DNA of 64,000 nt from NCBI GenBank assembly GCA_945643635.1, contig CALZFC010000021.1:3236501-3300500 (forward strand), written 5' to 3'. A model generated the notes under the pieces. That model was not told the origin of the DNA. It worked only from the letters and a program-made list of their open reading frames with translations, and did not search any database. Position 1 is the first letter of the stretch, and each line of letters opens with the position of its first letter. A program made the position numbers and the translations under genes. Below are positions 12,401-23,697 of this stretch, in pieces. This DNA comes from Allodiplogaster sudhausi (taxonomy: Eukaryota; Nematoda; Chromadorea; Rhabditida; Diplogasteridae).

Positions 12401-15400
12401 GGAGACACCAAGGAGCCGGTCGAGGGACTCGAGGACGACGATGCAGATGAGAAGGCAGAAAGCGGAGAAGAAGACTCACTCAAGAAGGATGACGACAAGG
12501 AAGAAAGTGGAGACGGAAACTCACTCGAGGAGGAAATTGTACTCGTGAGGGAGAAGGAATTGGGAGAAGAGGACGACAGCAAAGAAGGAGAGAAAAAGCA
12601 AAGCGAAGAGGAAGAAGATAAGGAAGATGATGATGGAAAGGAGAACGAGGACGACAAGACAGGGGAGGAAGAAGAGAAAGTCGACGATGACGAAGGATAT
12701 GAAAACGATGAAGAGGAAGACGAAGAGAAGGATGATGAGAAAGATGAGAGCACGCAGAGCGAGGACCATGTGAAGAACGAAGAGAAGGATGAAGAAAAAG
12801 ATGAAGAGAAGGATGAAGAAAAAGATGAAGACAAGGATGAAGAAAAAGATGAAGAAAAGGATGAAGAAAAGGATGAAGAAAAGGATGAAGAAAAAGAGGG
12901 TGATAAGGAGGAAAATAAGGAAGATGAAGATTCAACTAGCAAGGACTCGGATAACGACGATGCTAACGAGGAGGAAGAAAAAGAAGAAGAAAATAAGGGA
13001 AATGACAAGGGAGAGGAAGATGAAGACAAAGAAGAAAAAGAGGAAACAAGTGCAGGCGGAGAGGAGAGCAAAGATAAGGACGAGGGAGAAGAAGATGACG
13101 CCGATGAAGAGAACAAGAGCTCGGCTGGAGAGGATGACGTGGAGGAGGACACCGAGGATCAGATCAACGACGAGCTCGAACCGGCCATCACATCGGCAGA
13201 GAAGGAAGGAGACGACCATGCAGAGGATGACAAGGGAGAAAAGAATGACGGGGAAGGGGAAGAGAGCGAGGATAAAGGGAGCAAGGAGGATAACGAGGAT
13301 AAGGAAGAGAGCGACAAGGAGGACAACAAGTCAGCAGAAGACAAGGACAGCGCTCACGAGGATGAAGAGAATGAGGATAAGACTGAGGAAGGGAAGGACG
13401 ACGAAGAGGAGAAGAGCGGCGACACGGAGAAGAGCGAGGAGGGCGAGGAGAAGGTACAGTGGAGAGACGAGTAACAGCCGATGCCTCCCATAGACTTGCT
13501 GAGAAGCGTGCTTATCTTGAGTTTGTGTGTGTGCACCTGGTAACAAATGTTGTATGCCCCTTTAACATGCCACGAGTGTTCTCACAACACCATCCACCTC
13601 TTACTTTCTCTGTTGCAACCTCTCTTGATAATATGTTGACTTAATATCAATTTTCCATCTATGAAGAATAAGAAATTGCTCATTCCGGCTACTCAATTTG
13701 GGCTCAGCTTCTGCTAACTTGGATGCGTAGACGAAGGCAAAAATTCGCAAGCAAAACCATTTTCTTTTAAGGTGAAATCAGTAGAAGAGAAGCTGGCAGC
13801 CTCTGCAAATGAGGAAGATAACGAAGATGAGGATGAGGATGACAAGGAAGAGGAAACAACGACGGCGGCTTCGGCGGAGGGCGGTGAAGATGAAGACGAT
13901 GAAGAGGAAGAGGAAGAGAAGCGGTGGAAGAGAGTAAGCAGCTCTTTCTCTCTCTCGGAATTTGCCGGAGTGTGTTTCATAATGATTGGAATTTAATTAC
14001 GAAAACAGTTAATAATATACATTTAGAACTTTCAATGTTTTATTACGATTTTTATAGGCTGTAGACTGTGGAGTACGTTCTCTCTACTCTGCACTTTCGT
14101 TTTGCACATAGTCATTGCCAAAATTTTGACTTTGTTAGGGAAGCCATAAAAGTGTGTGCGCAGGGGTAGCGTAATGTCTGAACGCGAAGGCCAGGATTTG
14201 TGTGCGTTGTACTCAGTGGTCTTACTGATAGTTGAAAAGTGGGATGGACCAAAGAGCAGATGTAGTTGGAAATACAGAAAGATAGAGAGAGAGAGAAAAC
14301 GAGAAGGAGAGAAATTGAGAGAGAAAGATAAAGAAGAGAAGAAGCAGAATGTGAGAGGGAGATTTGTCTACCGGGAAGAAGGCAGGGATTTAGGAAAGAA
14401 GAAGAGCCGGGAGATTCCCCGGCCTTTTCGGCCGCCTTTGCACTTCACCGCTCCTTGGAATGTTTGTTCAGGAATGCGCGCCTACTTTGCGAGCAGGGAT
14501 GGAGGGGGAAGTCTTATTACTCAGTGGCTGCCTTTCTATCTAGCTTATTACGACGCAATTCACCAACAGATTTTGGAAAATTTGGGGGTCTAACAAGTAG
14601 TACATATCACATGTAGAAATAATTTTCGAACGAATGCCCGCTCTTCGTACTGATCATGCGAAAGTGCCATAATTGGCTACTGGCTACTTATGGTTAGATC
14701 GTGAAGAGGATTATAAGAAAGGAAACCGAATGCGATGGATGAATATTCAAATGAGTATTGTATTAAAAAATCGCTTGATGATTATACATACAAATAAGCC
14801 AGAACCAGTGGAAAAAATGACATCTTAATTAGAATGAATCTGGGTAATGATAATTAAAAATGAATGACATTCTACAAAGAGAGTTACTGATTATTTGAAA
14901 TAACTTACATTTAATAGCCTAACCGCAACGCGTTCGCAGTTTGTCCGCGACGCGTCCGAGCAGCGCGTCGTCGTGTCGCAGGCTGCGAACGAGCTCGTGC
15001 TCACGGTTCGACGGCTCTCTCAAGCGGACGCCGGCGCATACCAATGCGTCGTCGAGAATGACGCCGGCAAAACCACCCGCACCGCCAATCTGCGCATCAC
15101 GCGTCAGAGAGCGAGAGAGAGAGAGAGAGAAGAGAGATAGAAGAGAGATAGAAGAGAGAGACAGACAGAAAGAAAAAAAATATGAAATTTGCGGTAAACA
15201 ACATATGTATTTCATAACCAATGCCTTGAAAATCGTCAAGCTAGTCACAACACTCGAATGTTCATTGAGTACAAAAGATTGTCTGTCTCATTACCCATTC
15301 TCCCGTTCAAGACGCTCCCTTAATCACGTCGCACACGGAAAGCGAGAGACGCGCCTACGCAGGCATGACCTTCTCTCTGTCTTGCGACGCGACCGCTGTC

Positions 15401-18400
15401 CCCGAGCCGAAGTGGAAATGGCTGCGCGAGGGGGACGAGGTGAGACAAGCAACCTGTATCTTGGTCGGGTTTATTTTATTTTTTTTTTTTCTTTTTTTTT
15501 TTGGCCAGTAGCCATGCTCAATCTGTTCAGGTGGAAGCCGACGGCTCGACAGTCGTAATCGACACGAAAGCTCTGAGCACTCGTCTCACCATCGCCGCCG
15601 GCGACACTGCCGAACACTACGGCCAGTTCGTCTGCGTTGCGACCAACGACGTCGGCAAGGCAGAGGCGCGCATCAATGTCCTCCGAATCGGTACTCATTT
15701 GTTCATTATTTACTGTTGACCTCTCACAATCAGACTTGAACAAAGTTGCATCACGGAAACGTACAAGTTCATGCTTATTTTTAGCAAAAAAAATCGAAGA
15801 AAAGGGAGTATGTAATTCGAATAAATTTATTTTAAAAAAGTAGACAATGACTGATTGCAGTGACTCCTCGTATCGAAGCTGCGCCTGCGTGCATGGAGCA
15901 TCTTTATCCAAACTACGGCCTCTGCACCTTCGCTCCCGATACCTTCTCCTCCCAGAGCAAGCCCAGCAATGTTAGTATCGACGTACATATCACTTTTGCA
16001 TTTATGAATTTAAACATAGCTTTCAATGTCTCGTGTGCAAGTTAGCAAATTGATAAAAAAAAGAGTGTTGGAATTATTAAAGGTGACCTTTTTCTACGCT
16101 GAGAAGTCAGAAGTCGACGATGATTTTGAGTGGAAGACGATGGCAGACAACATCACCGTTGACTTCAGTTCGTACTGCAACCTTATTCTTACGATTAGCT
16201 ATATTTTGACATTTTTGGTACATATATTTTTTATCATTTTGTGAACTACTATATGTTTGCATCATTCTTATCGCTAATGTCGTGATTCCTTCAGCCGAGG
16301 CAGCTATGCGCATCCCGTCTCTGCGCACCTCTCGTACCTACGTGATACGCGCGCTCGCTGCGAACGAAGCCGGCGAGAGCGAGCTCAGTCCCGTGGGCAC
16401 CGTCGAGACCACTGATCCGTGGGGTGCGTTCACTTTTTTATTGTTTTTTTAATTAATAAATTAACTGTGTACCAAAGCTTGCATATGTTTAAAATATGTC
16501 ATAGTAATCTTCTCTGCAGCACCGGAGCAGCCGGAGAGCGTGTCGACTGAGTGCGACCGCGCATGCCAAGTGATATGGGTCGAGCCGAACGACCACGGCG
16601 CACCCATCACGCACTACAATGTCGAAGTCAGAGAGGTCGAGGAGGACGAGGACGGCGAGGTTCCATCTCATTCCATTACTCTTCTCTCGCTCTCGACTCC
16701 TCTCTCGTTATCTTTCTTTATCTCTCTCTCTCTCTCTCTTCATCTCTCCTTTCTTTATTTTCATGTTGCTATCTTCCTCCCTCTCTCTCTCTCATTTTGA
16801 ATACACAAATTGATGTTCAGACCCAACTCGGAGATCCGGTCGAGTACAGCGTCGAGTGCGGTGACAACTCCCTCGAGCTCTCACATCTTAAGCCGCTGAC
16901 GACCTACGAGGTGTCTGTCGCCGCTGGAAACAGTGTTGGACGCTCTGAGGCGACAAAGATTACATTCAAGACACCAGGTGGGAGATTCTTCCGGAATTGT
17001 AGATAATATTACATATTAACTATTTGTGGTTTTAAAGAGAATCCGACAAAATGAATTTACCAAAAAATTTGCAGAGACGCTGCGGAGTGCAATGGAGGCG
17101 GCGCTTTCGTCCCCGCAGTGGGTGCTGGCTGCGCTGGTCGCGTTGCTAGTGCTGGCCATCGTCATCGACTGCCTCCTCTTCTTCACTGCCAACTGCGGCG
17201 TCCTCGCTCTAATCTCCACGCACTGCTTTGGCAGAAAGGCGCATGCGCCCAAGCCCAAGGATGTCGAAGGAGCCAGGTTTATTATTTGTTGCCTATCTAG
17301 GGCGAGAGAGACATAAAGAGACATAGACAGCGAGACAATGAGACAGAAAAATAGGGAGATAGTGAGGCAGTGAGGCAAAGAAAAAAGAAATCAAATAGAA
17401 AAATTAGCTTTGTCAGAGGCGAATCAAACCGCCTGCTCGAAAGCACAACAAGATAGACGGTGCTACCCTTCTTCTGGTCTCACAACAACGCCGAAGATAC
17501 AGACAACCATCATTGCACGTTACCATCGCTACCGTCATCCGTCAATTGACCCTTTGCGTTCACTGCCTTTAAATTGTTCTATCACGTTTAGAATTTGCTT
17601 AATTATAACTTTACCGTTGAATTTGAATACAATTAGATGTTTTCCTTGACCAAATTCGTTTGCATAAGAGTTTGTATGGCGTATTCATATTGTGTTGGAG
17701 CGTATTCCATGCTTGCATTTAAGCGAATCTTGCTGCTGTGAATTGACCTTTACTAATAACTCATAGACCATCATCGTTCCTCTCAACGATTACTAAACTG
17801 AACGATCAATATATTGGTGCAATACTGAAGTGAACCGCTCACTAACTATGATCTTCTAGAAGTTTTTGTTGCACGCGCCGCCGTAAGGACGTTGTCATCT
17901 TACGCAAATTGACAGTTGTGTCATGTTTGACCCGTTCATGTCCTCCTCATCCGCTGAGGAAGTGTAAATATCCTCTTGATATCTGCCTTTATGTCCTTAT
18001 TTTGACCGCTCACAGTTTCCTTGATTTAAATTTTTTGCATACAATAGGAATAAGTATCATCACGGTAATTGACCCCATATGCCGTATCTTTATTTGACTA
18101 TGCCACGAATAGATTCCTTGGCTTTTCTTTCGTTATCAATACTTGTTTCATTCGTCTCCCCTCCACCTTTCATTGCTTTCTCTGTTCCCCGCATTTGTCA
18201 TGCAGCCTCTTTGCAATTACCTTTAGGGAGAATCCCGGGTACAAGCAATGTTTTTTCTCTCTCCGTACATTACTTCTACCTTCTATGCGCTGTATTCTTA
18301 TTCAGACAATTTATATACGATTTATTAATAAATCGTCGCCGTCTTTCGGGGAACCCTTCACATCATAATAATTACTGTGTAGGGCGGAGAAGGAACACCT

Positions 18401-18494
18401 TCTTACGAAACTGATGGAGTGCGATCACGCAGCCAACTTGAGCGCCAATAATGCAGGTTACCACAAAAATATAGGCAAAAAATTATATCTTTAA
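773..18494 (+). CDS. ncam-1: NCAM/Fasciclin II-type cell adhesion molecule, 5' partial
   Basis: Homophilic neural adhesion receptor of the plasma membrane. Exons, all phase-consistent: 773-929, 1139-1275 (Ig1); 4399-4533, 7099-7245 (Ig2); 7382-7500 or 7506, 11509-11662 (Ig3); 11832-11959, 12356-13453, 13772-13933, 14940-15102 (Ig4 with insert); 15312-15439, 15531-15690 (Ig5); 15861-15970, 16083-16167, 16295-16423 (FnIII-1); 16520-16659, 16821-16977 (FnIII-2); 17075-17276 (TM); 18383-18494 (tail to TAA). Each Ig shows paired Cys, with hallmarks such as DAGAYQC and AAEYKC. The TM segment is about WVLAALVALLVLAIVIDCLL. Five Ig plus two FnIII plus TM is exactly the NCAM/Fas2 plan. Most Ig domains are split by one intron. 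The signal peptide lies outside the window. The last exon could instead splice at 18457. Oddity: the acidic block inside Ig4. The symbol is by analogy with the C. elegans NCAM gene. Confidence 0.88.
1276..4398 (+). repeat. 3.1-kb intron with alternating (GA)n and (CT)n tracts
   Basis: Intron between Ig1 and Ig2. It contains many simple tracts of both polarities: GA-rich at about 1665-1745 and 1905-1965, CT-rich at about 2040-2180, 2645-2790 and 3165-3198, GA-rich at 3440-3470 and 3540-3570, and CT-rich at about 3890-3980. Complementary tracts in one transcript could pair. No exon recognised. Confidence 0.7.
4534..7098 (+). repeat. 2.6-kb intron with GA/CT microsatellites
   Basis: Intron inside Ig2. 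A pure (GA)n run spans about 5705-5738 and (CT)n runs lie at about 6368-6406; GA-rich sequence also fills 4900-5060. A direct duplication lies at 6068-6181 (listed separately). No exon recognised. Confidence 0.65.
6068..6181. repeat. Direct duplication, two ~52-bp copies
   Basis: A block starting gagtgagatatcacattt at about 6068 recurs at about 6129, with near-identical sequence through gggtctttgtt to agaatgaaac. The copies differ at a few positions (gcattc against aaattc, cata against ctta). A recent local tandem duplication within an intron. Confidence 0.8.
7501..11508 (+). repeat. 4-kb intron with dense GA/CT simple repeats
   Basis: Intron inside Ig3. CT tracts occur at about 8030-8075, 9675-9790 and 10300-10370, GA tracts at about 7770-7800, 9105-9140, 10025-10105 and 10670-10740, poly-G runs near 7880 and 10190, and an (ATT)n run near 11260-11283. 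No exon recognised. Confidence 0.6.
12356..13933 (+). other. Two acidic exons (366 + 54 codons) inserted in Ig4
   Basis: Exons 12356-13453 and 13772-13933 are both bounded by phase-0 introns and are exact multiples of three (1098 and 162 nt). They encode almost only Asp, Glu and Lys with some Ser/Gly; 12780-12900 is a 12-bp tandem repeat giving DEEKDEEK units. The second exon ends in the basic-aromatic motif KRWKR. The exons sit after the C/C' region of Ig4 (…FIFNNEVFQ) and before its D-F strands (FVRDASEQR… to AGAYQC). Joining 11959 directly to 14940 keeps frame and leaves a normal-length Ig domain with about 57 residues between the two Cys. An alternative acceptor at 12317 is also in phase. 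The antisense strand shows a Ser-rich open frame that I regard as a shadow. Confidence 0.75.
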
Positions 18495-19838
18495 CTCAGT
18501 TTGACATTCTGCAAATTTAACGCATCCAGTATTGCCATCAACGACTTTCCTAATTGATGAACCTTTTATTACTCTGTCACACTCGCTGCCCATGACTCGG
18601 CTAAAAATAGCGCAGAGAACAAGATCTACTGAAAGTGCAGCGCGAGGGTGGGGAGTGAATAGGAATTCTCTCCACATTGCTTTGGCGAACACTTGACCTT
18701 ATCACAAAAGAGTCACAGAACAAAGTATGTACTCAATCACAATGCTGAGGTTTATGCAATCAGCCGAGCTGGTAATCTTGGAAATGAACGGCATCTCCGA
18801 ACGAGCTTTTTTGCATACAAAATTTTTAGCCATAGATAAAACTGTTGACAAATTATCCCGGTATATTATTCAAAATGGCGTAATTTCATTCACATTCACG
18901 CCACTCAGTGCGAAACTTCGTGTATGTTCAACCTTATAAGCAACGTGTCTCCAACACGTGATAGTGTCAAAAATGAGATATGAAAAGGTTATTTTAAGAA
19001 GTTTAATTGCTTTTGTTCTCTCAATTTTGCACACCATCTCATTTCATACAACTGAAGGACTCCTCCAGTGAGCGGCATCTGACTCCTCCAACACGCAATT
19101 GTGAACCAAGTGACTAGGCGCGACGTCACGCGCTGAAAAGCCAGCCGAGTCTAATTGCTTCTTCTACGTATTCATCAAGTTGTGGTGCAGTGGCAAATCT
19201 GCGCTGTGCGTTGTTTATGCTTGTTTCGGCGTTCCCGGTATTTTTGTAAAGGCTTCTTCGCTCCTATTTTAGACAGAAGTCTGGATGATTTGTCTAGACA
19301 GCGAAGGGGTCTAATGGTAAAAATAAAATTTTTTTATCTTCTGTGAAAGCTGATTCAAGTTTGTGTCAGATTAATAACTCTTAAGAAGCAACTTCTAGAA
19401 GCTTGTGCTCTCCTTGATTTATTTTAAGTTCTGTGTGATTGCAAACGAATAAGCTCATTGTAGAGTCAATAGTTTATTTATTAATCATGCATATGAATAC
19501 TGTGTACTACAAAGAGTGGTAAACACAAAGTGAGTAAGAAAAAGCACTTCAGCTTTCTTGTCCGAATGTGCCTACCAAAGCATGCAAATGGTGAGAGAAA
19601 ATGAATTGGACATAGAAATACATATATTTGCATTAAATTGTACAATTTTGTCATGTTCTTTGAGAAGATTCTAACACAAAAAGCAGGCCCGATGAAGTTC
19701 TCAACAAATGAATCTACAATGTGTCGGTAATAGTTGTAGATTAGGCCCGTGCTCTCGCAAAATCGTCGTTAAGGGTGAACGTGCGGCCGACTGCAAATAA
19801 TCATAGAATAATCATTCTAAAATACTTTTTTTCTCACA
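18495..19838. other. Intergenic, no gene seen
   Basis: AT-rich sequence downstream of the adhesion gene stop codon and upstream (genomically) of the Tyr-rich peptide gene. It should hold the 3' UTR of the adhesion gene. The open frames present lack any splice or protein-family support. Confidence 0.5.
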
Positions 19839-19844
19839 TTTATT
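19839..19844 (-). terminator. Poly(A) signal AATAAA for the Tyr-rich peptide gene
   Basis: tttatt on the plus strand reads AATAAA on the minus strand, about 40 bases after the TGA at 19885-19887, a normal distance for a nematode 3' UTR. Confidence 0.6.
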
Positions 19845-19884
19845 ACATTGTGTGATATACTTTAGTAAGTTCAGAAGATAGCTT

Positions 19885-20118
19885 TCATCTCGGATCTCTC
19901 AAAATATACCAGATTAAAGACTGACGCGGTCGCAGAGTCCAAACGGGTCGGTAGTCGTAGGCCTCGTAAGTCGGGACCTTGTAGGTGTTCTCACGATAGT
20001 AGGTCACTGGCTCGTACGATCTGACCTGCTGGTAGCCACTGCGCATGTAGGTTATGTAGGGTGCGCATTGGGCAACGGCAAGAAGAACAGCCAGGAGGAT
20101 GGCAGATGCGAATTGCAT
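19885..20118 (-). CDS. Small Tyr-rich secreted peptide
   Basis: 77 residues from ATG at 20118 to TGA at 19885. Residues 1-18 (MQFASAILLAVLLAVAQC) form a clear signal peptide. The mature part is rich in Tyr, Arg and Pro (for example YITYMRSGYQQ, SYEPVTYY, YEAYDYRPVW) and has no Cys. A splice acceptor (tttacag) lies just 5' of the ATG, so a 5' leader exon or a trans-spliced leader is expected. A TATA box and a poly(A) signal bracket it, so it is a well-formed gene. I do not recognise the family. A secreted structural or cuticle-associated Tyr-rich peptide is possible by composition only. Confidence 0.75.
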   Translation of the reverse strand: MQFASAILLAVLLAVAQCAPYITYMRSGYQQVRSYEPVTYYRENTYKVPTYEAYDYRPVWTLRPRQSLIWYILRDPR

Positions 20119-20264
20119 GATGATCTGTAAAGACAGCAAGACATTATTCCGTTTTCACTTCAGACCTAGGAGTCACTTTGGAAAGGTTTGAGATAAAACA
20201 GCAGACAGAGTGTCTTCGTGAGTTGGTAGTCCAAGAGTGGATGGTTTTACACTGCACAAGCTGA

Positions 20265-20278
20265 CCTTTATATAGTGC
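20265..20278 (-). promoter_or_regulatory. TATA box of the Tyr-rich peptide gene
   Basis: The minus strand reads GCACTATATAAAGG, a consensus TATA box, about 150 bases upstream of the ATG. This leaves room for a short leader exon and an intron ending at 20125. Confidence 0.6.
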
Positions 20279-21234
20279 ACAAATCAAGTACACTCGGCGA
20301 AAAAGAGTTCATCCGCTGTTTTGGATTCGCCGAATCAGCCGCCGCTCGGACCGCGCCTATGCTCTGCTCTCCTCTCACTGAACCAAACTTGTTTTACACT
20401 CTTCATTTAGACGTCACATGGGCATCCGCAGAAAGTCCAGCAGAAAAGCAAAGACGAGACGTTGAATGCTCATTGAAAACATGAAAGACGTTTACAGAGC
20501 GGAAAGAGTTAAAGATAGAAAACTCAAAGAGAAGATCATAGAGAACGGGTCGTTCGAGCTCAGCTAACGCGAAAAAAGGATAAAAAGAAGGAGAATCAAA
20601 ACAAGAAGGAGACGATTCTTTGAACGGAGAGGAGTAGAGGAAAGAATGCAGGAAAAAGAAGAAGTTCATTTGATGTATTGGTCCTTCGCCAAACTAATGG
20701 ATTGCAATTACTGCTCTATTACTTGATCACGTTTGACGCTCCTTGTTTGAAGCGAGATGCCAATCACTTTTTTCAGTTATTTTGGTGTCACAAAGGATGT
20801 TCGTCGCTTAAGCTCAACGTGTCATCCTCGACTTTTTTTCCTCGCTTCCATTTCCGACAAACAGGAGTTTACTTCTCCTTGCCAATGTGGACACCTCTCT
20901 CAGTTTCTTCGCATGCTGTCCATGAAGAGATGTATGAATAATGTACAATCTAACACGTGGTTATGTGACACCGCCAAGAGCTTGGCACTAACGGTGAGCA
21001 AGGCGGCCGGTGGTAGAGGTGCGGGAACTTTGGGAAGTACACATAGGAAAATAGACATTTAACACTTTAAAATGTTCTATTCACATCCCTGACGCAGTGT
21101 TTGTTACTCTTCATGCACTTTGCACTCAGAATAAAGCCAAAACTTGCATTCTAGGTGGTACTCTACTTATTATACCATTTAAACAGGTAGTTGAAGTGTG
21201 ACTGGGCCAGTTCTCCGTCTTGCTAGATCTGTGC
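20279..21234. other. Intergenic, no gene seen
   Basis: Lies between a minus-strand and a plus-strand gene and therefore should hold the divergent promoters of both. Short open frames here show no family features. Confidence 0.45.
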
Positions 21235-23697
21235 ATGCTCTATTCACTGGCGTTCTTGCTGCATATTGCAACAAAGATGGCTCAAGGAAACAACACCATC
21301 AGCTCGACCGATAATCGTTAGCTTTTTTGCTTCACTTCACAAAAAAAAATTTGTAAAACGTCTCAAAATGACCACTTAATTGAAGAATCGATCGTCCTTG
21401 AAGCAGGAAATCTCGAGCCGTTCCAGCAACAAAACGCAGAACTCTACAAGACAATCCTTGCCAACTATTCCAAGTTTATGAGCCCAGTCGCGGCGCGAGG
21501 AGGTTTGCCTATTCATTGAACCGTTTCCCTATTTTGGTTAATATGTACAATTTTGTTTATCATTTCATTTTTGGCATTTTTTATTCCCAATGTTCTTGCA
21601 AAATTGATCATTCTGCTGCAGCAGTAAACGGCAGCTCGCCGCGACCGCTTCCAGTCTCGGTCTTTATTCCGTTCACTCGCGCCATTACCGTGGTACAATA
21701 TCATATAGAAAGTTTTCAGTTTACTAAACTACACAGGCTTGGAGAACGCTGCATTGTGCATGCACGGTGCATTTCTGGCAAAGGAAACGAAGCAATGCTT
21801 TTCCTTCTTTCCATGCGAACAGGACCAAGTGGAGCAGCAATACCGGCTTGTGTTTGTGCTGCGTCTCGCGTGGCGAGAGTCGCGCATTCAATGGAACCCC
21901 GTCGACCACGGCAACATTAGCACCATCCGACTTCCAAAGTACCACCTTAACTCGTGTAAAATTATTTATTAAAATAATTTTCAAAAAAGTTTTTTATTAT
22001 TCGAAGACATCTAGAGGGTATATACACAATAATTGACACGAATCGCCAGAAGCCACGTCTGGGTGCCAGAAGTGGCGGCGTGCGACGCATCCGAGAAGGA
22101 TTCACTAGACGACGACTCCCTGCTCACTGTCGAGGTTACCTTCCGCTTGCACTTCCCGCGTTGGCTCAAAGTGTTCGTCATACGAGTGCGGCTACTTACT
22201 TCCGACTGCTTGCAGTATGACTACGCCGGCAATGCAACCCTCTACTTGAATTGGGCAGTTACATACAACTGCGAGATGGAGGCAGCATGCCTTTTTTATT
22301 ACTTCTTTTCCAAAGACCATTTTAAACAGATCGTTTGCACTTTTCTATGCATCTGATGAAAATTTAGTGCGGAAAGACTGACTTTATTAAAAATATTTTA
22401 TTATATATGCATTATTGTCTTAAATTTTAGATGGAATTTTTCCCGTTCGACAAGCAAACTTGTCGAATGTGCCTCGCTATCAAGGCGCGTGCTGACGAGA
22501 TCTTCTTTTATCCACACATTCCTCGAGAACTTATTCCGAAGCTCTTCCCGCGTGTTAGCCTTGACATTATTATTGTAGCAAAATGTCTATTACAAGATAT
22601 AGTATTTAACTTACCAAACGTTTTCATTCACATGCTTCCCAAATACCCATACATATTACCCGCTCTGTAGACTCCAACTGAATGGGCCTGCCTTGGAATC
22701 AACTCGTCATTCGGGCAGTTACTCGATTTCGACCCCAATTTCAACGCGGTAATACGTTTATAAACATATCACATTATGAACATTTTACTACCATTCTTAT
22801 GAAATTATATTAGGAGAATGGAATTCACACTGCCCCTTTAACATATTTCAGGTTTATTTCGCAGCAACAGTCGCACGGAGGCCGAACTTTTGGGTTGCCC
22901 TAGTCATAATTCCCTCGTTTCTCCTTGGAATGTTTATTATCTCTGGTCTCTTCCTCTCGGAATCACACGATGATGTTGGCACGGCGGTTGGTTGTGTAAT
23001 ATACTGTGGCTCTATTTGTAAGCATCCCGATCAATACGCGCATCTTCAGGTGAACTTTGGCCTCGCAACGATGATGTCAATTACAGTGATAATCGGAATC
23101 ATTGCAAATTCTCTGCCAAAATCATCCAAGCTTCCTATACTTGGTTATACTTCTTAGTTCACGTTTGGTGCTAACAGTAACGGCTCTCAATTGGAAGCCA
23201 CATATTTGTTGCCACATACTTCTAGGACCGACCTTATATTTTTCCTAGACCCTCTTATAGTGGCTTTTCTTTCAAGCGGCTCTGTAAATAAAGTTTTGTT
23301 TCTTTTCAATCAAATGTTAATTCATATTCAATTGTAGGAATCTTTGTTCTTGGGCAAATGATTATCGTATCCTTCGCGATCCTCGTGGTCGTCGCTCGAA
23401 AGAAGATTGAGCCTCGAATTGTCGGCGCTTTTCGATCATACCAATCCAGGTTTCCGCACTGGTCTAGAAAGTGGGTGAACTTTGAACGGAAGCAGGAAGG
23501 CGTCCTGCAAGGACTCGGGAGGCGGCGGCCACCGGAGATGCCAGAGCTGCACGGCAGCAGCCATGAGCGTTCTGCACCTTCACACAATCACTTTCATCAT
23601 CTTCCAAACCATTCACCTCCTCAACTTTTTATACATCATGCAATTCTATAAGAATCACACGGCCGACCAAAACATGACGTTGGCGAGCAATCAATAA
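21235..23697 (+). CDS. Cys-loop ligand-gated ion channel subunit (divergent lgc type)
   Basis: Twelve exons: 21235-21316, 21407-21502, 21625-21692, 21823-21938, 22050-22134, 22216-22281, 22431-22553, 22671-22748, 22852-22986, 23050-23143, 23338-23449, 23496-23697. They sum to 1257 nt, giving 418 residues plus stop. Signal peptide near residues 1-16. The extracellular domain has WNPVDHG, IRLPKSHVWVPEV and a Cys-loop ending FPFDKQTC. M1 (RRPNFWVALVII) lies near residue 247, M2 (VNFGLATMMSITV) near 284, M3 near 316, a short basic/Gly-rich loop, then M4 (VLHLHTITFIIFQ). The Cys-loop has its normal 13-residue span only if intron 6 is GC-AG (donor GAG/gcagca at 22282). There is no vicinal Cys pair in loop C, and neither the PAR anion motif nor the E-1' cation ring before M2, so ion selectivity is unclear. 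The short intron 23450-23495 is 46 nt. Confidence 0.88.

Noticed and set aside
12253..13152. 299-codon Ser-rich open frame on the minus strand
   Set aside because: It is the antisense of the acidic exon; (GAN)n codons read as Ser/Phe on the other strand. The plus strand has matching splice phases into Ig4.
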